Shown here: piece by piece, positions 8,508 through 18,400 of the stretch
Layout of the letters: each line of letters begins with the position of its first letter
Position numbering within the stretch: the stretch's first letter is position 1
From: Larkinella sp049445795
GTDB lineage: Bacteria; Bacteroidota; Bacteroidia; Cytophagales; Spirosomataceae
DNA length: 64,000 bases
NCBI RefSeq assembly: GCF_049445795.1
Contig: NZ_JBMSDT010000006.1
Span: 186,001-250,000 of the forward strand
Direction: 5' to 3'
Made by a program: the position numbers and the translations under genes
Notes under the pieces: generated by a model
Database searches by the model: none
What the model was told of the DNA's origin: nothing
The model's input: the letters and a program-made list of their open reading frames with translations, nothing else

Positions 8508-9121
8508 CGCAGGGGCGGTAAGGTGGCTTTCAGGCGCGTTGTCAGGAAGACTTTCTTGCCGGAAATGCGTTCCAGCATCGGTTTCAGGATTTTGTCGGCA
8601 TTCTGGCGGGTTTGTTCAAGTATCCCGCTGTTCTGCGCCGACTGCCGGATCTGACTTTCGGCCCGGCGGTAGGCTTCGCTGACCAGTTGCGCTTCTTCAA
8701 AAAAAGCGTATTCGGTATTGAACACCCGCGAGCGCCGGTGGTCGATTTTGTACGAACAGATTTCCGGATCGGGCAGGTGGACGATCAGGCTGTCGCCCTC
8801 GGCGATGATGTCGTCGGCCGTGATTTTAGTCAGGTCGAGGCAGCCAATGGCTTCGCCTTCCACGATCAGCACGGCTTTGGGGTTGGGCAGCCATTCGCGC
8901 ACCAACTGATGCTCAACAATGTCTTTGAAGCGGTATTTGACCAGTTCCAGCTTTCCTAATTCCGTCACTTCCTGCAAGACAACGGTTTGCGTGGTTTGTT
9001 CCGGTTTTCGCAGTCCGCTGAAAACCGACCAGTTCCGAACCTGTTCCCAAAAGAATACCAGGCCGACCACCAGCAGGATGATCAGAAAAAAACGCAGCAG
9101 GGAGTTGATAAAACGAGTCAT
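8504..9121 (-). CDS. DUF4230 membrane-anchored protein
   Basis: A 205-residue protein with one N-terminal membrane helix (about 8-28) and an extracytoplasmic DUF4230 domain (about 45-190) containing ELGKLELVKYRFKDIVEH. The function of the family is not established. Its stop overlaps that of convergent eutC. hemA lies upstream in the same orientation, separated by a REP-like palindrome, so joint transcription is possible but unproven. Confidence 0.8.
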   Translation of the reverse strand: MTRFINSLLRFFLIILLVVGLVFFWEQVRNWSVFSGLRKPEQTTQTVVLQEVTELGKLELVKYRFKDIVEHQLVREWLPNPKAVLIVEGEAIGCLDLTKITADDIIAEGDSLIVHLPDPEICSYKIDHRRSRVFNTEYAFFEEAQLVSEAYRRAESQIRQSAQNSGILEQTRQNADKILKPMLERISGKKVFLTTRLKATLPPLR

Positions 9122-9127
9122 CTTTTC

Positions 9128-9226
9128 GTACCCACGGACCGGGCCGCGCAGGCTTTAGTCCGTGTGAGTTAGTATAAACATTCTGAGCGAAAAACTCCCA
9201 AAACACGGACTAAAGTCCGTGAGTAC
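9128..9226. repeat. REP-like double palindrome, copy 1
   Basis: The outer ends are GTACCCACGGAC and GTCCGTGAGTAC in inverted orientation. Each arm is itself palindromic around CACGGACTTTAGTCCGTG. The left arm carries a 14-nt insertion (CGGGCCGCGCAGGC) within that core. A second, intact copy is at 50699-50781. The layout resembles bacterial REP/BIME elements. Confidence 0.8.
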
Positions 9227-9290
9227 GGACGAACGAAAAATCCCAAACCAATCGCTTAGTTTGGGACCTCGGAACTTGATTCATCATAGG

Positions 9291-10604
9291 TTAGTGAAAA
9301 TGTTGGGAGTTATCGACCGGCTGTTTTTCCAGGTCGAATAAATCCGTCAGAACATCGATGAGTGTGTCGGCTTCGCCCCGTTTGCAGGCGGCTTTCAGTT
9401 GCAAAACCGGCGCTTTCATGATTTTCTGCATAATGCTGCGCGTAATCTTCTCCACTTTTTCCGACTCCTCGGCCGTCATGTTTTTCAAGTGACGGGCAAT
9501 TTCCTCTTTCCGAATCTGCTCCAGCGCATTTTTGAACTTATTGATCGTGGGTGACACGATCATCTCGCGCGACCAGTCGTTGAATTCGGCAATGGATTGA
9601 TCGATGATGGCTTCCACCTGCGGAATCGACGCCATCCGGCGGCTCAGGGCTTCGTCGGCCCGGTTGCGGATGTGGTCGATGTTGTACAGCAGCACACCCG
9701 GCACCTGCTCGATGTTGACATCGACGCTCCGGGGAACTGACAGATCAAAGAAATATTTGAAGGTCAGGGAATTTAAGCCTGACAGCAATTCGGGGGTAAT
9801 AAGCGGTTTTTCAACCAGAACCGACGAAATAATTACATCGGCTTTGGCAATCTCGTCCGTCAGGTTAGCAAAGTCGGCGACGCGAAAACCGTGTTTCTGC
9901 GCCAGGGCATCGGCTTTGGAACGGGTTCGGTTGCAGAGCGTAATTTGGGTCATTTTGCGGGCCGCGAGGTTTTCGCAGATGTCCGCGCCAATTTCGCCCA
10001 GGCCAACGACCAGAATCGACGGATTTGCCGGGCCGTATTCGGCCATGTGGGGGCAACCGCTGGCGCCCACCAGTTCTTCGATCAACTCAACGGCGGCATA
10101 CGAAACCGAAGCGGCTCCGTCGCGGAAGCTGGTTTCCTGCGCTACCCGTTTGTTGGTGAAGAAGATCGTGTGCATCAACCGGTGCAGGAACGGCCCCGCC
10201 ATGTCGAGGTCGGCCGACCACTGGTAGGCCTGTTTGACCTGATTCGGAATTTGCATATCGCCCACAACCTGCGAGTGCAGCCCGGTGCAGACTTCAAACA
10301 AGTGCCGGACGGCTGCGGCCTGGGTATCGAAAAAGTGAAAATACGGGAGGTAATCGTCCGTCGACGTGATGCCTTTCTCGGCGAGCAGCAGACGGGCAAT
10401 ATCCTGATTCAGGTTTTGGGAAGAGGTGTAATAAACCTCCGTACGGTTGCAGGTCGAGATGACCAGCGATTCCGTGGCTCCGAAGAACTCGCGGAGCTTG
10501 ATCAGAAACTGCTTGGACTCGTCTTCGTTTAATGCAATTAGCTCCCGGACGGCCAGGGGCGCGGTTTTGTGAGAAAGGCTAATTGACTTAAAGAAATCGT
10601 GCAT
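9291..10604 (-). CDS. hemA: Glutamyl-tRNA reductase HemA
   Basis: A 437-residue protein with the catalytic motif STCNRTE (C52), the NADPH-binding Rossmann motif VVGLGEIGADI (about 199-209) and the C-terminal dimerisation helix region. It reduces glutamyl-tRNA to glutamate-1-semialdehyde, the first step of tetrapyrrole synthesis. No other hem gene is adjacent. A minus-strand TAATTTTG element (10627-10634) lies 22 nt upstream of the ATG. Confidence 0.96.
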   Translation of the reverse strand: MHDFFKSISLSHKTAPLAVRELIALNEDESKQFLIKLREFFGATESLVISTCNRTEVYYTSSQNLNQDIARLLLAEKGITSTDDYLPYFHFFDTQAAAVRHLFEVCTGLHSQVVGDMQIPNQVKQAYQWSADLDMAGPFLHRLMHTIFFTNKRVAQETSFRDGAASVSYAAVELIEELVGASGCPHMAEYGPANPSILVVGLGEIGADICENLAARKMTQITLCNRTRSKADALAQKHGFRVADFANLTDEIAKADVIISSVLVEKPLITPELLSGLNSLTFKYFFDLSVPRSVDVNIEQVPGVLLYNIDHIRNRADEALSRRMASIPQVEAIIDQSIAEFNDWSREMIVSPTINKFKNALEQIRKEEIARHLKNMTAEESEKVEKITRSIMQKIMKAPVLQLKAACKRGEADTLIDVLTDLFDLEKQPVDNSQHFH

Positions 10605-10926
10605 TGCTACTATTCAAAATAATGCCCAAAATTACGATACAATTCTCTATCAGAAAACACTGTTGGTCGAGATTCAGTTTACTGGTTACTTATTTAGAAC
10701 CGCTATAAACTGTAACAAAGTTCTCTCCGTAAGATCCTATTTCCAAGTTTATTCCGGTGAGACGGGAATTCCGTGCATTGAATTGCCAGAATTGAGCGTT
10801 ATGACGTAAATTCATGCGAAGTTAACCCGCTGTCTGGTTGGCTATTCTGATGATTATCAGCCCATCGGCTGATCCTTTTCAGGAAGACGGGAAAAGCCGC
10901 TGCGGGGTTGCCTGAAACCGACGAGT
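10605..10926. other. Divergent intergenic region, hemA / histidine kinase
   Basis: No gene is seen in these 322 nt. It holds a minus-strand TAATTTTG (10627-10634), a likely hemA -7 element, and a small stem (ATCAGCC / GGCTGAT, 10857-10873) followed by a short T-rich run ahead of the kinase gene. The kinase promoter was not recognised. Confidence 0.5.
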
Positions 10927-12165
10927 ATGTTAAAATCATTGGATATTTATGGTCAGCGGAATACGCTGAAGATTGTCGTTGCCCTGAATTTGCTGCTGGT
11001 CGGGACGGCCTCGTTGCTATATACCAACCGCCTGGTTGAGAAGCTCGAAGCCCGCGAAGAAAGCTCGGTCCGGTTGTATGCCAAAGCGCTGTTTAACGTC
11101 TACAATCAGGATGCGAATGAAGACCTGACGTTCATCACCAAAGAGATCATTTTTGCCAACAAGGCGAACCACGTGCCAACCATCATTGTGGATGAAAAAG
11201 ATGTCGTAATCGTGGATAATCTTGAATTTGAAGCGGGTATTTCAAAGGAAGAAAAAGAGCAGGAAGTTGCGTCCGAACTGGCAGAAATGAAAGCCGAGCA
11301 CAAGCCCATTGTGATGGAGCGCGAAGACAACAGCCTGGCTTTTATCTACTACCACAACTCCTCGCTGCTGCTTCAACTCCGGTTTTTTCCGTATGTCCAA
11401 CTGGCGGTGATGATCACGCTCGGTTTTCTGGCTTATCTGGCGTTCAGTTCGGCCCGGCGGGCGGAGCAAAACCGGGTCTGGGTGGGGTTGGCGAAGGAAA
11501 CCGCCCACCAGTTGGGTACGCCCCTGTCGTCGCTGATGGCCTGGGTAGAGTACTTCCGGACCGACCCGGCCGTGGATGGTTCGATTACCGATGAGATCGA
11601 AAAAGATGTCAAACGGCTCGAAACCATCGCGGCCCGGTTTTCGAGCATCGGTTCGATTCCGACCCTGAAAAGCGAAAATATTTCAGAAACCGTTCTGCAA
11701 TTTATCGCTTACCTCGAAAAACGGATTTCGACCAAGGTAAAGATGCACGTCGAAAACTTTCTGGTTGACGGCAAAGAGGTGAAGATCAATAAGTTGCTCT
11801 TTGAATGGGTGATTGAAAACATCTGCAAGAATGCCGTCGATGCCATGAGTGGGGTCGGTAGCCTGACCATCCGGTTGTTGCCGCTACCGAATAACGAGAT
11901 TGCTATCGACATCACCGATACCGGCAAAGGCATCAGCAAGAAGAACCTGCAAAAAGTGTTTAATCCGGGCTATAGCACCAAAAAACGGGGCTGGGGCTTG
12001 GGCCTGACGCTGGCTAAACGGATCATTGAGGAATACCATGACGGGCGGCTGTTTGTCAAAAACTCGGAAGTCGGCCGGGGGACTACGTTCCGTATTCTGC
12101 TGAAAGAAAACGTCGTGAATGAAGGGGTGGTGGTGAAAGGTGAAAAAACCGTAAAAAGCGCCTGA
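10927..12165 (+). CDS. Membrane sensor histidine kinase
   Basis: The 412-residue kinase has two membrane helices (about 15-34 and 150-173) flanking a small periplasmic sensor region without a recognised fold. The dimerisation box AKETAHQLGTPLSS has the phospho-acceptor H194. The ATPase part shows NICKNAVDAM (N box), DITDTGKGIS (G1), and GWGLGLTLAKRI (G2). No HAMP domain is evident and no response regulator is adjacent. A strong terminator hairpin includes its stop codon. Confidence 0.9.
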   Translation: MLKSLDIYGQRNTLKIVVALNLLLVGTASLLYTNRLVEKLEAREESSVRLYAKALFNVYNQDANEDLTFITKEIIFANKANHVPTIIVDEKDVVIVDNLEFEAGISKEEKEQEVASELAEMKAEHKPIVMEREDNSLAFIYYHNSSLLLQLRFFPYVQLAVMITLGFLAYLAFSSARRAEQNRVWVGLAKETAHQLGTPLSSLMAWVEYFRTDPAVDGSITDEIEKDVKRLETIAARFSSIGSIPTLKSENISETVLQFIAYLEKRISTKVKMHVENFLVDGKEVKINKLLFEWVIENICKNAVDAMSGVGSLTIRLLPLPNNEIAIDITDTGKGISKKNLQKVFNPGYSTKKRGWGLGLTLAKRIIEEYHDGRLFVKNSEVGRGTTFRILLKENVVNEGVVVKGEKTVKSA

Positions 12166-12186
12166 CGGGGCGCTTTTTACGGTTTT
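12145..12186. terminator. Strong bidirectional terminator
   Basis: An 18-bp stem (AAAACCGTAAAAAGCGCC and its complement) with a 4-5 nt loop contains the kinase stop codon. It lies between the convergent kinase and lipoprotein genes. Confidence 0.9.
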
Positions 12187-12200
12187 AGTAAAGGTTCTAC

Positions 12201-12716
12201 TTACAAAGGCACCGAAATCGTGTCGGTTTCAACCACATTGCTCACGTTGAGCTTGCGGTCGCGAATCCGGATCGTGAACTTAACCGGCGTCATCCGGGCG
12301 TTGCGGGAACGTAGAAAGCTCTGCGAAAAATCCAGCGTCCCTTCCAATGGGCTGCCCTTGTCGTCCGGTTTTAGCCGGGGGAAAAAAAGGCGGTCTAAAA
12401 CCGGCAGCGGAACGTATTCAAACCGGCCATTCACCAGCCGATACGTTTTCAACTCGTAGTTACCCCAGCCGATGTATTTAGCGGTATCCCGCTCTTCGGT
12501 CGAAGCACCCAGGTCGCCGTCGCCATCCTGAAACCGCACCGAAATCACCACCGAATCCTTCGGAACCTGTGAAAAATCGTCGAAAGCGGGGAAGGAATTC
12601 ACCGAAGGCGAACTAATTTCGGGTGTATCGCTAAAATCAGGCGGTTCCAGACACCCGACCAGCAGGCCGGCTATCCCGAAAAAAAATAGACCTTTCCGAA
12701 TAAATCGCGTAGACAT
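12201..12716 (-). CDS. Hypothetical lipoprotein
   Basis: From the ATG at 12716 the protein is 171 residues, with a lipoprotein signal ending LLVGC. The mature part contains a SVRFQDGDGDLG segment common to a group of Bacteroidota outer-membrane lipoproteins and looks all-beta. No catalytic motif is seen. The function is unknown. A TTG at 12728 would add four residues, but the ATG gives a better signal peptide. Confidence 0.75.
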   Translation of the reverse strand: MSTRFIRKGLFFFGIAGLLVGCLEPPDFSDTPEISSPSVNSFPAFDDFSQVPKDSVVISVRFQDGDGDLGASTEERDTAKYIGWGNYELKTYRLVNGRFEYVPLPVLDRLFFPRLKPDDKGSPLEGTLDFSQSFLRSRNARMTPVKFTIRIRDRKLNVSNVVETDTISVPL

Positions 12717-12789
12717 CGTGTTAATCAACTAATCGTTACCAGTTCGTTATTCACCAGGCTTGCCTGAACAAGCCTATTTTTGAATCAAT

Positions 12790-13872
12790 TTGTTACTTTC
12801 CAGTATTCGCCAGGAACTTCGAAACCGCATCGTGCAGCTTGCCGCCACCGGCGGATCGGCTTTCGAATCGGTCGCCCTGGACGTTTTTCGGTACCAGGCA
12901 CGGTACAACCCGGTTTATGCGCAATACCTGCAATATTTGAGGGTTGAGCCTGAAAAGATACAAACCATTGGGCAAATTCCGTTTCTGCCAATTGCATTTT
13001 TCAAGAATCATCCCATTCTGACCCAACCAACGGAATCGACGTCCGACTTGCTGACGTTCGAGAGCAGCGGCACAACCGGAGCCACCACCAGCCGCCACCA
13101 TGTGCCGGACCCCGCTTTGTATGATCAGGTCAGTCAGGCGTTGTTTGAGCGGGTTTACGGGCCACTCGAATGCTTCCATATTTTGGCGTTGCTGCCGTCT
13201 TATCTTGAACGAAATAACTCGTCGTTGGTGTATATGGTTCAGCGGTTTATTGAAAAAACCGGCTCCGATCGGTCGGGTTTTTTTCTGCGGAATACCGACG
13301 AACTGACCGCTACCTTACGCCAACTGGCCACCCATCCGGAACCTGACCGCAGCGTATTGCTCATCGGCGTCACCTTCGGGCTGCTCGACTGGGCTGAATC
13401 GGACACCGATTTCTCGTTTCTGCGCCAGATTCCCCGGCTGATTGTGATGGAAACCGGTGGCATGAAAGGCCGTCGGCAGGAATTGCTGCGCGAAGAAGTC
13501 CACGACATTTTGATGAATCGGCTCGGAGTCTCGGCTATTCATTCCGAATACGGTATGACCGAATTGCTGTCGCAGGCCTATTCGACGGGCGGGGGCGTTT
13601 TCCGGATGTCACCAACACTGCGAATTCGGCTCCGCGATGTAAACGACCCTTTTCACCTTTACCCGGCACCGGACGAGCGCGTAGCCGCGTCGGGAGAGAT
13701 GGTTAGAGCGACGGGTGGCATCAATGTGATCGACCTGGCCAATCTGGATTCCTGTAGTTTTATCGAAACGCAGGATTTAGGCCAGTACGAAAAAAGCACG
13801 CCCGATGCCTTTCGGATCATCGGACGGTTTGACAATTCGGATATTCGGGGCTGTAATCTGATGGTACCTTAA
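12790..13872 (+). CDS. LuxE-like acyl-protein synthetase / acyltransferase
   Basis: The 360-residue product resembles the LuxE branch of the adenylate-forming superfamily. The phosphate-binding loop TFESSGTTGATTSRH is at 89-103 and a later motif HSEYGMTELLSQ is near 255. These enzymes activate a fatty acid with ATP and pass it to a thiol; the acceptor here is unknown. An in-frame stop at 12781-12783 leaves TTG at 12790 as the only plausible start, with no clear ribosome-binding site. The stop overlaps that of the convergent regulator. Confidence 0.78.
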   Translation: MLLSSIRQELRNRIVQLAATGGSAFESVALDVFRYQARYNPVYAQYLQYLRVEPEKIQTIGQIPFLPIAFFKNHPILTQPTESTSDLLTFESSGTTGATTSRHHVPDPALYDQVSQALFERVYGPLECFHILALLPSYLERNNSSLVYMVQRFIEKTGSDRSGFFLRNTDELTATLRQLATHPEPDRSVLLIGVTFGLLDWAESDTDFSFLRQIPRLIVMETGGMKGRRQELLREEVHDILMNRLGVSAIHSEYGMTELLSQAYSTGGGVFRMSPTLRIRLRDVNDPFHLYPAPDERVAASGEMVRATGGINVIDLANLDSCSFIETQDLGQYEKSTPDAFRIIGRFDNSDIRGCNLMVP

Positions 13873-15020
13873 GCGTAGGTTTCTACGTCATAGCGCGTAA
13901 TTTGGTCTCCACATAAGATTACCAGTCGTTCAACGACATTCCGTAGTTCCCGGACGTTCCCGGTCCAGGGCAACGTCTGAAGGTAAGCCATGGCGTCGGG
14001 GGTAATTTCTTTCGTCGGGGCGCCATACTCTTCGGCAATGTCGTGCAGAAACTTCTCTGCCAGCAGCGACACGTCTTCCCGCCGGTCGGCCAGGGGCGGA
14101 ACGTGAATCCGGATGACACTCAGGCGGTGAAACAAGTCTTCGCGGAAGTTCCCTTCCTGGATTTCTTTCCGGAGATCTTTGTTTGTGGCAGCGATGACCC
14201 GCACATTGATTTTTATTTCCTTATCACCGCCAACCCGGGTGATTTTGTTTTCCTGCAAAGCGCGTAACACCTTGGCCTGGGCCGACAGGCTCATGTCGCC
14301 GATTTCATCCAGAAAGAGCGTGCCACCGTCGGCCTGTTCGAACTTGCCCGCCCGGCGAGCCGTAGCGCCGGTGAATGCGCCTTTTTCGTGTCCAAAGAGT
14401 TCACTTTCAATTAGTTCGCTCGGAATGGCTGCGCAGTTCACCTCAATCAGCGGCATGACGGCCCGGCTTCCCTTTTCGTGAATCTGTTTGGCCACCATTT
14501 CTTTGCCGGAACCGTTGGGACCCGTAATCAGCACCCGGGCTTCGGTGGGCGCAACGCGCTCGATGGTTTCCTTAACCCGACGAATCGGCTCCGAATCACC
14601 TACAATCTCGTTGAGTTTGTAGATTCGTCGCTTCAGGGTTTTGGTTTCCATCACCAGCTTGGCTTTTTCAATGGCGTTGCGCACCGTCACCAGCAGGCGA
14701 TTCAGATCGGGGGGTTTGATGATGAAGTCAAAAGCGCCCCGCTTGGTGGCTTCGACGGCATTTTCGACGTTCCCGTAGGCGGAAATCATGATAAACTGCG
14801 TTCCTTTTCCCACTTCGGCGGCTTTCAGCAGCAGTTCGAGGCCGTCCATCTTGGGCATCTTGATGTCGCACAGTGCCACGTCGTAGCTGTTTTGTTTGAT
14901 CAGCTCTAGCCCTTCCTCTCCATCCTTTGCTTCGTCAACCTCGTACCCCTCATACTCCAGAATGTCGCGAAGGGCATCCCGGATACTTTTTTCATCGTCA
15001 ACGATGATCAATCTCGCCAT
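13869..15020 (-). CDS. Sigma-54 response regulator (REC-AAA+) lacking a C-terminal HTH
   Basis: From ATG at 15020 the protein is 383 residues. The receiver domain has D52 and K102. The AAA+ domain has a Walker A GPNGSGKE (167-174), the sigma-54-contacting loop GAFTGA (214-219) and a Walker B GGTLFLDEIGD. The chain stops right after the AAA+ lid (VRELRNVVERLVILCGDQIT), so no Fis-type DNA-binding domain is present. It may act from solution or with a partner. I recall shorter versions like this in Cytophagales, so it need not be broken. No kinase is adjacent. Confidence 0.9.
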   Translation of the reverse strand: MARLIIVDDEKSIRDALRDILEYEGYEVDEAKDGEEGLELIKQNSYDVALCDIKMPKMDGLELLLKAAEVGKGTQFIMISAYGNVENAVEATKRGAFDFIIKPPDLNRLLVTVRNAIEKAKLVMETKTLKRRIYKLNEIVGDSEPIRRVKETIERVAPTEARVLITGPNGSGKEMVAKQIHEKGSRAVMPLIEVNCAAIPSELIESELFGHEKGAFTGATARRAGKFEQADGGTLFLDEIGDMSLSAQAKVLRALQENKITRVGGDKEIKINVRVIAATNKDLRKEIQEGNFREDLFHRLSVIRIHVPPLADRREDVSLLAEKFLHDIAEEYGAPTKEITPDAMAYLQTLPWTGNVRELRNVVERLVILCGDQITRYDVETYA

Positions 15021-15431
15021 AAAATCAGTGTTACTTATATTATAACTACAGTTACTTGTCCGGGAAATAACCGATAGAAATCTGAATTTAAGTGGAAAGT
15101 AATAGAAAGGGATTTCAATAAGCAAGTGACGTCTTTGTTTTTTAAATCGAATTCGGCAAGAAAGAAAAAGAAACGGGTTCAAAATCGGTAAACACGCCCT
15201 GTAACGGATCGATGTCGAATGAATCGCGTCATGGCTACACATTAATAAAATACAAGTCTATTGTCGGATAATAAAAATTAGACAGCTAGTTGGTAGAAAA
15301 TATCTAAATAATGCCTTGATATATCCTAAAAATTAATGCAATTTACGACACCAGTTTCAGAGCATGCCCTGCTGACACAGCAAGGTCTGCCGTGCTGCCT
15401 TACCAATCTTTATTCCATAAACTTAATTCCT
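15021..15431. other. AT-rich divergent region upstream of SusC
   Basis: These 411 nt are clearly more AT-rich than their surroundings and contain no gene I can support. I found no exact TAnnTTTG element for either flanking gene and no anti-sigma or ECF sigma gene. Regulation of the SusC/SusD pair probably lies here. Confidence 0.4.
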
Positions 15432-18400
15432 ATGCGTTATTCTACCTTCCTACGATGTCTGCTGACGGTATGGCTTGGAGCCTTACTGATAGCAGGAGCT
15501 CGGGCACAAGACCGGCGAGTTACCGGAACCGTTATTTCTGGTAAAGACCAGCAGCCCATCCCTGGTGTTTCTGTTTTAATTAAAGGGTCTACGTTGGGGA
15601 CTACAACAGACGCCAATGGTAAATTCGCGTTAAACGTGCCCGCCAACGCGATCCTGGTTTTTAGCTCCATCGGATTTATGGGGCGCGATGTGCCGGTTGG
15701 CAATCAGACTTCGCTGGAGGTGACCCTCGAAGAAGGCTCCCAAAACCTGAACGAAGTGGTCGTAACCGCCCTCGGGATCAAGAAGGAAGCCAAACGGCTG
15801 GGGTATGCGACGGCTAATGTCAAGTCGGAGGAAATTACCACCAACCGAACCGTCAACTTCATGAATGCACTCCAGGGGAAAGTAGCCGGGGTGAACATTT
15901 CAAGCCTGGGAACCGGAGCCGCCGGTACCAGTAAGATTCGAATTCGGGGCCAGTCGTCGTTTTCGGGCCAGAACAACCCGCTTATTGTGGTCAACGGCGT
16001 ACCGATCGACAACACCAACTTCGGCCAGAATAACGGGAACACCGGCAGCGACGGCTCCATCGGCAGCCGCGACCGCAACTACTCCGATGGGGGCGACGGG
16101 TTGTCGTCCATCAACCCGGACGATATCGAAGGAATGACGGTTTTGAAAGGCGGCACGGCTGCGGCTCTCTACGGATCGCGGGCCAAAGACGGGGTTATCA
16201 TGATCACGACCAAGACTAAAGGCAGCGGTCAGGGCATCGGCGTGGTGTACAATACGAACTTTACGGCCGACCAGCCCCTGGATTTTACGGATTTCCAGTA
16301 CGAATACGGCCAGGGCGAGTATGGCGTTCGGCCAACGGCACCCAACCCAACTTCGGGTGTCTGGAGCTTCGGCGAAAAATTCAACGGACAGACGCAGGTG
16401 CTGTTCGGCGGGGTGACAGTGCCGTATGAGCCTGTTCGCGACCGGATTAAGAAGTTTTACCGGACGGGCTCGACCTGGACCAACTCGATCTCGGTTTCGT
16501 CGGGCAGCGACCGGGGCGGTTTTAACCTCTCGGTTTCCAACACGGATAACAAAGGCATTACGCGCAACAACACCTTCAACCGGAAAACCATCAACCTCGG
16601 GTTTAGCTACAACCTCTCCCCCAAACTGACGGTGACGGGAACGATCAACTACTCGAACGAGTACAACAAAAACCCGCCCCAGATTGCCCAGCAGGACAAC
16701 AGTACGCCGACGGTTATTTACACCATGTCGAACTCGATGCCGCTGGACGTGCTGGAAGCGAACCAGATCAACCCGGCAACCGGCAATGAGTTTATCTGGT
16801 CGCGGTTTCAAAACCGCACCAACCCGTATTTCGTCCTGAGCCAGAAGTTTGAAAACATCCGGCGTGACCGCCTGTTTGGCAACCTGACGGCTCGTTACAA
16901 TTTTACGGACTGGCTGTATCTGCAGGGCCGCGTCGGTCAGGATTTCTGGTCACGCGATCAGGATTACAACTTCCCGACCGGACAGGCATCGCTGGCAGCC
17001 GCGCCCGCCGGTTTTGTCAACGGGGCTTACGTGCAGGAAGCCCGCCGGTTCCGCGAAGTCAACTCCGACTTTTTGATTGGCGCGAACCGGACGTTTGGCA
17101 AATTCGGAATCGACATTACGGCCGGGGGTAACCAGTTGTACCGGCGCAGCGATGTGAACAGCGTGCTCGTCACGGATTTCATTGTACGCGGGCTGTACAC
17201 TCCCCAGAATGGACGTGTGAAAGATCCCACCTACGGCCTGAGTGAGCGGAAAGTCAATTCGCTGTATGCAGCCGCTGAGTTTTCGTACAACGACTTCCTG
17301 TATTTGAACGCAACGGCCCGTAACGACTGGTTCTCGACGCTGGCTCCGGGCAACCGCAGCATTCTGTACCCGTCGGTGACGGGGAGCTTCGTTTTCTCGC
17401 AGGCCTTCACCAACCTGCCCGGCTGGCTGAACTTCGGGAAAATCCGGGCCGCTTACGCCGAGGTCGGTAGTGATGGTGACGTGGCGCCGTATTCCAACAA
17501 CCTGTTTTACAGCGTAGCGGCCAACCTGTTCCCCAATCCGGCGGGACTCGGCCAACCGGTCGGAAACATTACGTCAAACACCGTTCCCAGTTCGACACTG
17601 CGGCCCAGCCGAACCGCCGAAACCGAAGTGGGGCTGGAACTGAAACTCTTCAACAACCGCCTGGGTCTGGACCTGGCGCTTTACAACAAGATCACCAGCG
17701 ACCAGATTGTAGCCGCCCAGTCGTCGGATGCGTCAGGGTATACCAACACCCTGATCAACAGCGGGGAGAGCCGAAACCGGGGGATCGAGTTGTTGATCAA
17801 TGCGTCGCCGGTTCGGACGAAAGATTTCTCCTGGGATGTGACCCTGAACGGTTCCTACAACGAAACCAAACTGCTCCGGTTGCTGACCGATACGCCCGGT
17901 GAACAGATTGTGGTCGGAAACGGGATTTACGTCGGCGACCTGCGTCACGTGGTCGGCATGCCGTTGGGCCAGTTGTACTCATTTGGGTATGTTCGGGATG
18001 CGCAGGGCCGGATCGTCCACGGGGGCGACGGTCTGCCGGTCCGGACGTCTACGCCGATTTCGTTCGGTTCGGCGCTGCCCAAATACATGGGCGGGATCAC
18101 CAACTCGTTTACCTACAAAGGCATCAACCTGTCGTTCCTGATCGACTTCAAACTGGGCGGAAAGATGATTTCGGGTACAAACCTGAACGTTTTCCGGCAC
18201 GGTCTGCACATGGAATCGCTGGTGGGCCGGGGCGAAGCCGACAACAAGATGGTCGGGCCGGGGGTCAACGAACGGGGCGAAGTCAACCAGGTTCGGGCGT
18301 TTGTGCAGGATTACTATTCGGTGGGCCGCTCGAAGAGCCTGGGTGAGCAGGTGGTTTACGACGCCGGTTTCTGGAAACTCCGCCAGATTTCGATTGGCTA

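Noticed and set aside
12720..12840. Frameshift at the 5' end of the LuxE-like gene
   Set aside because: Only the lack of an ATG suggested it. The protein is full-length with the family and a TTG start explains the frame.
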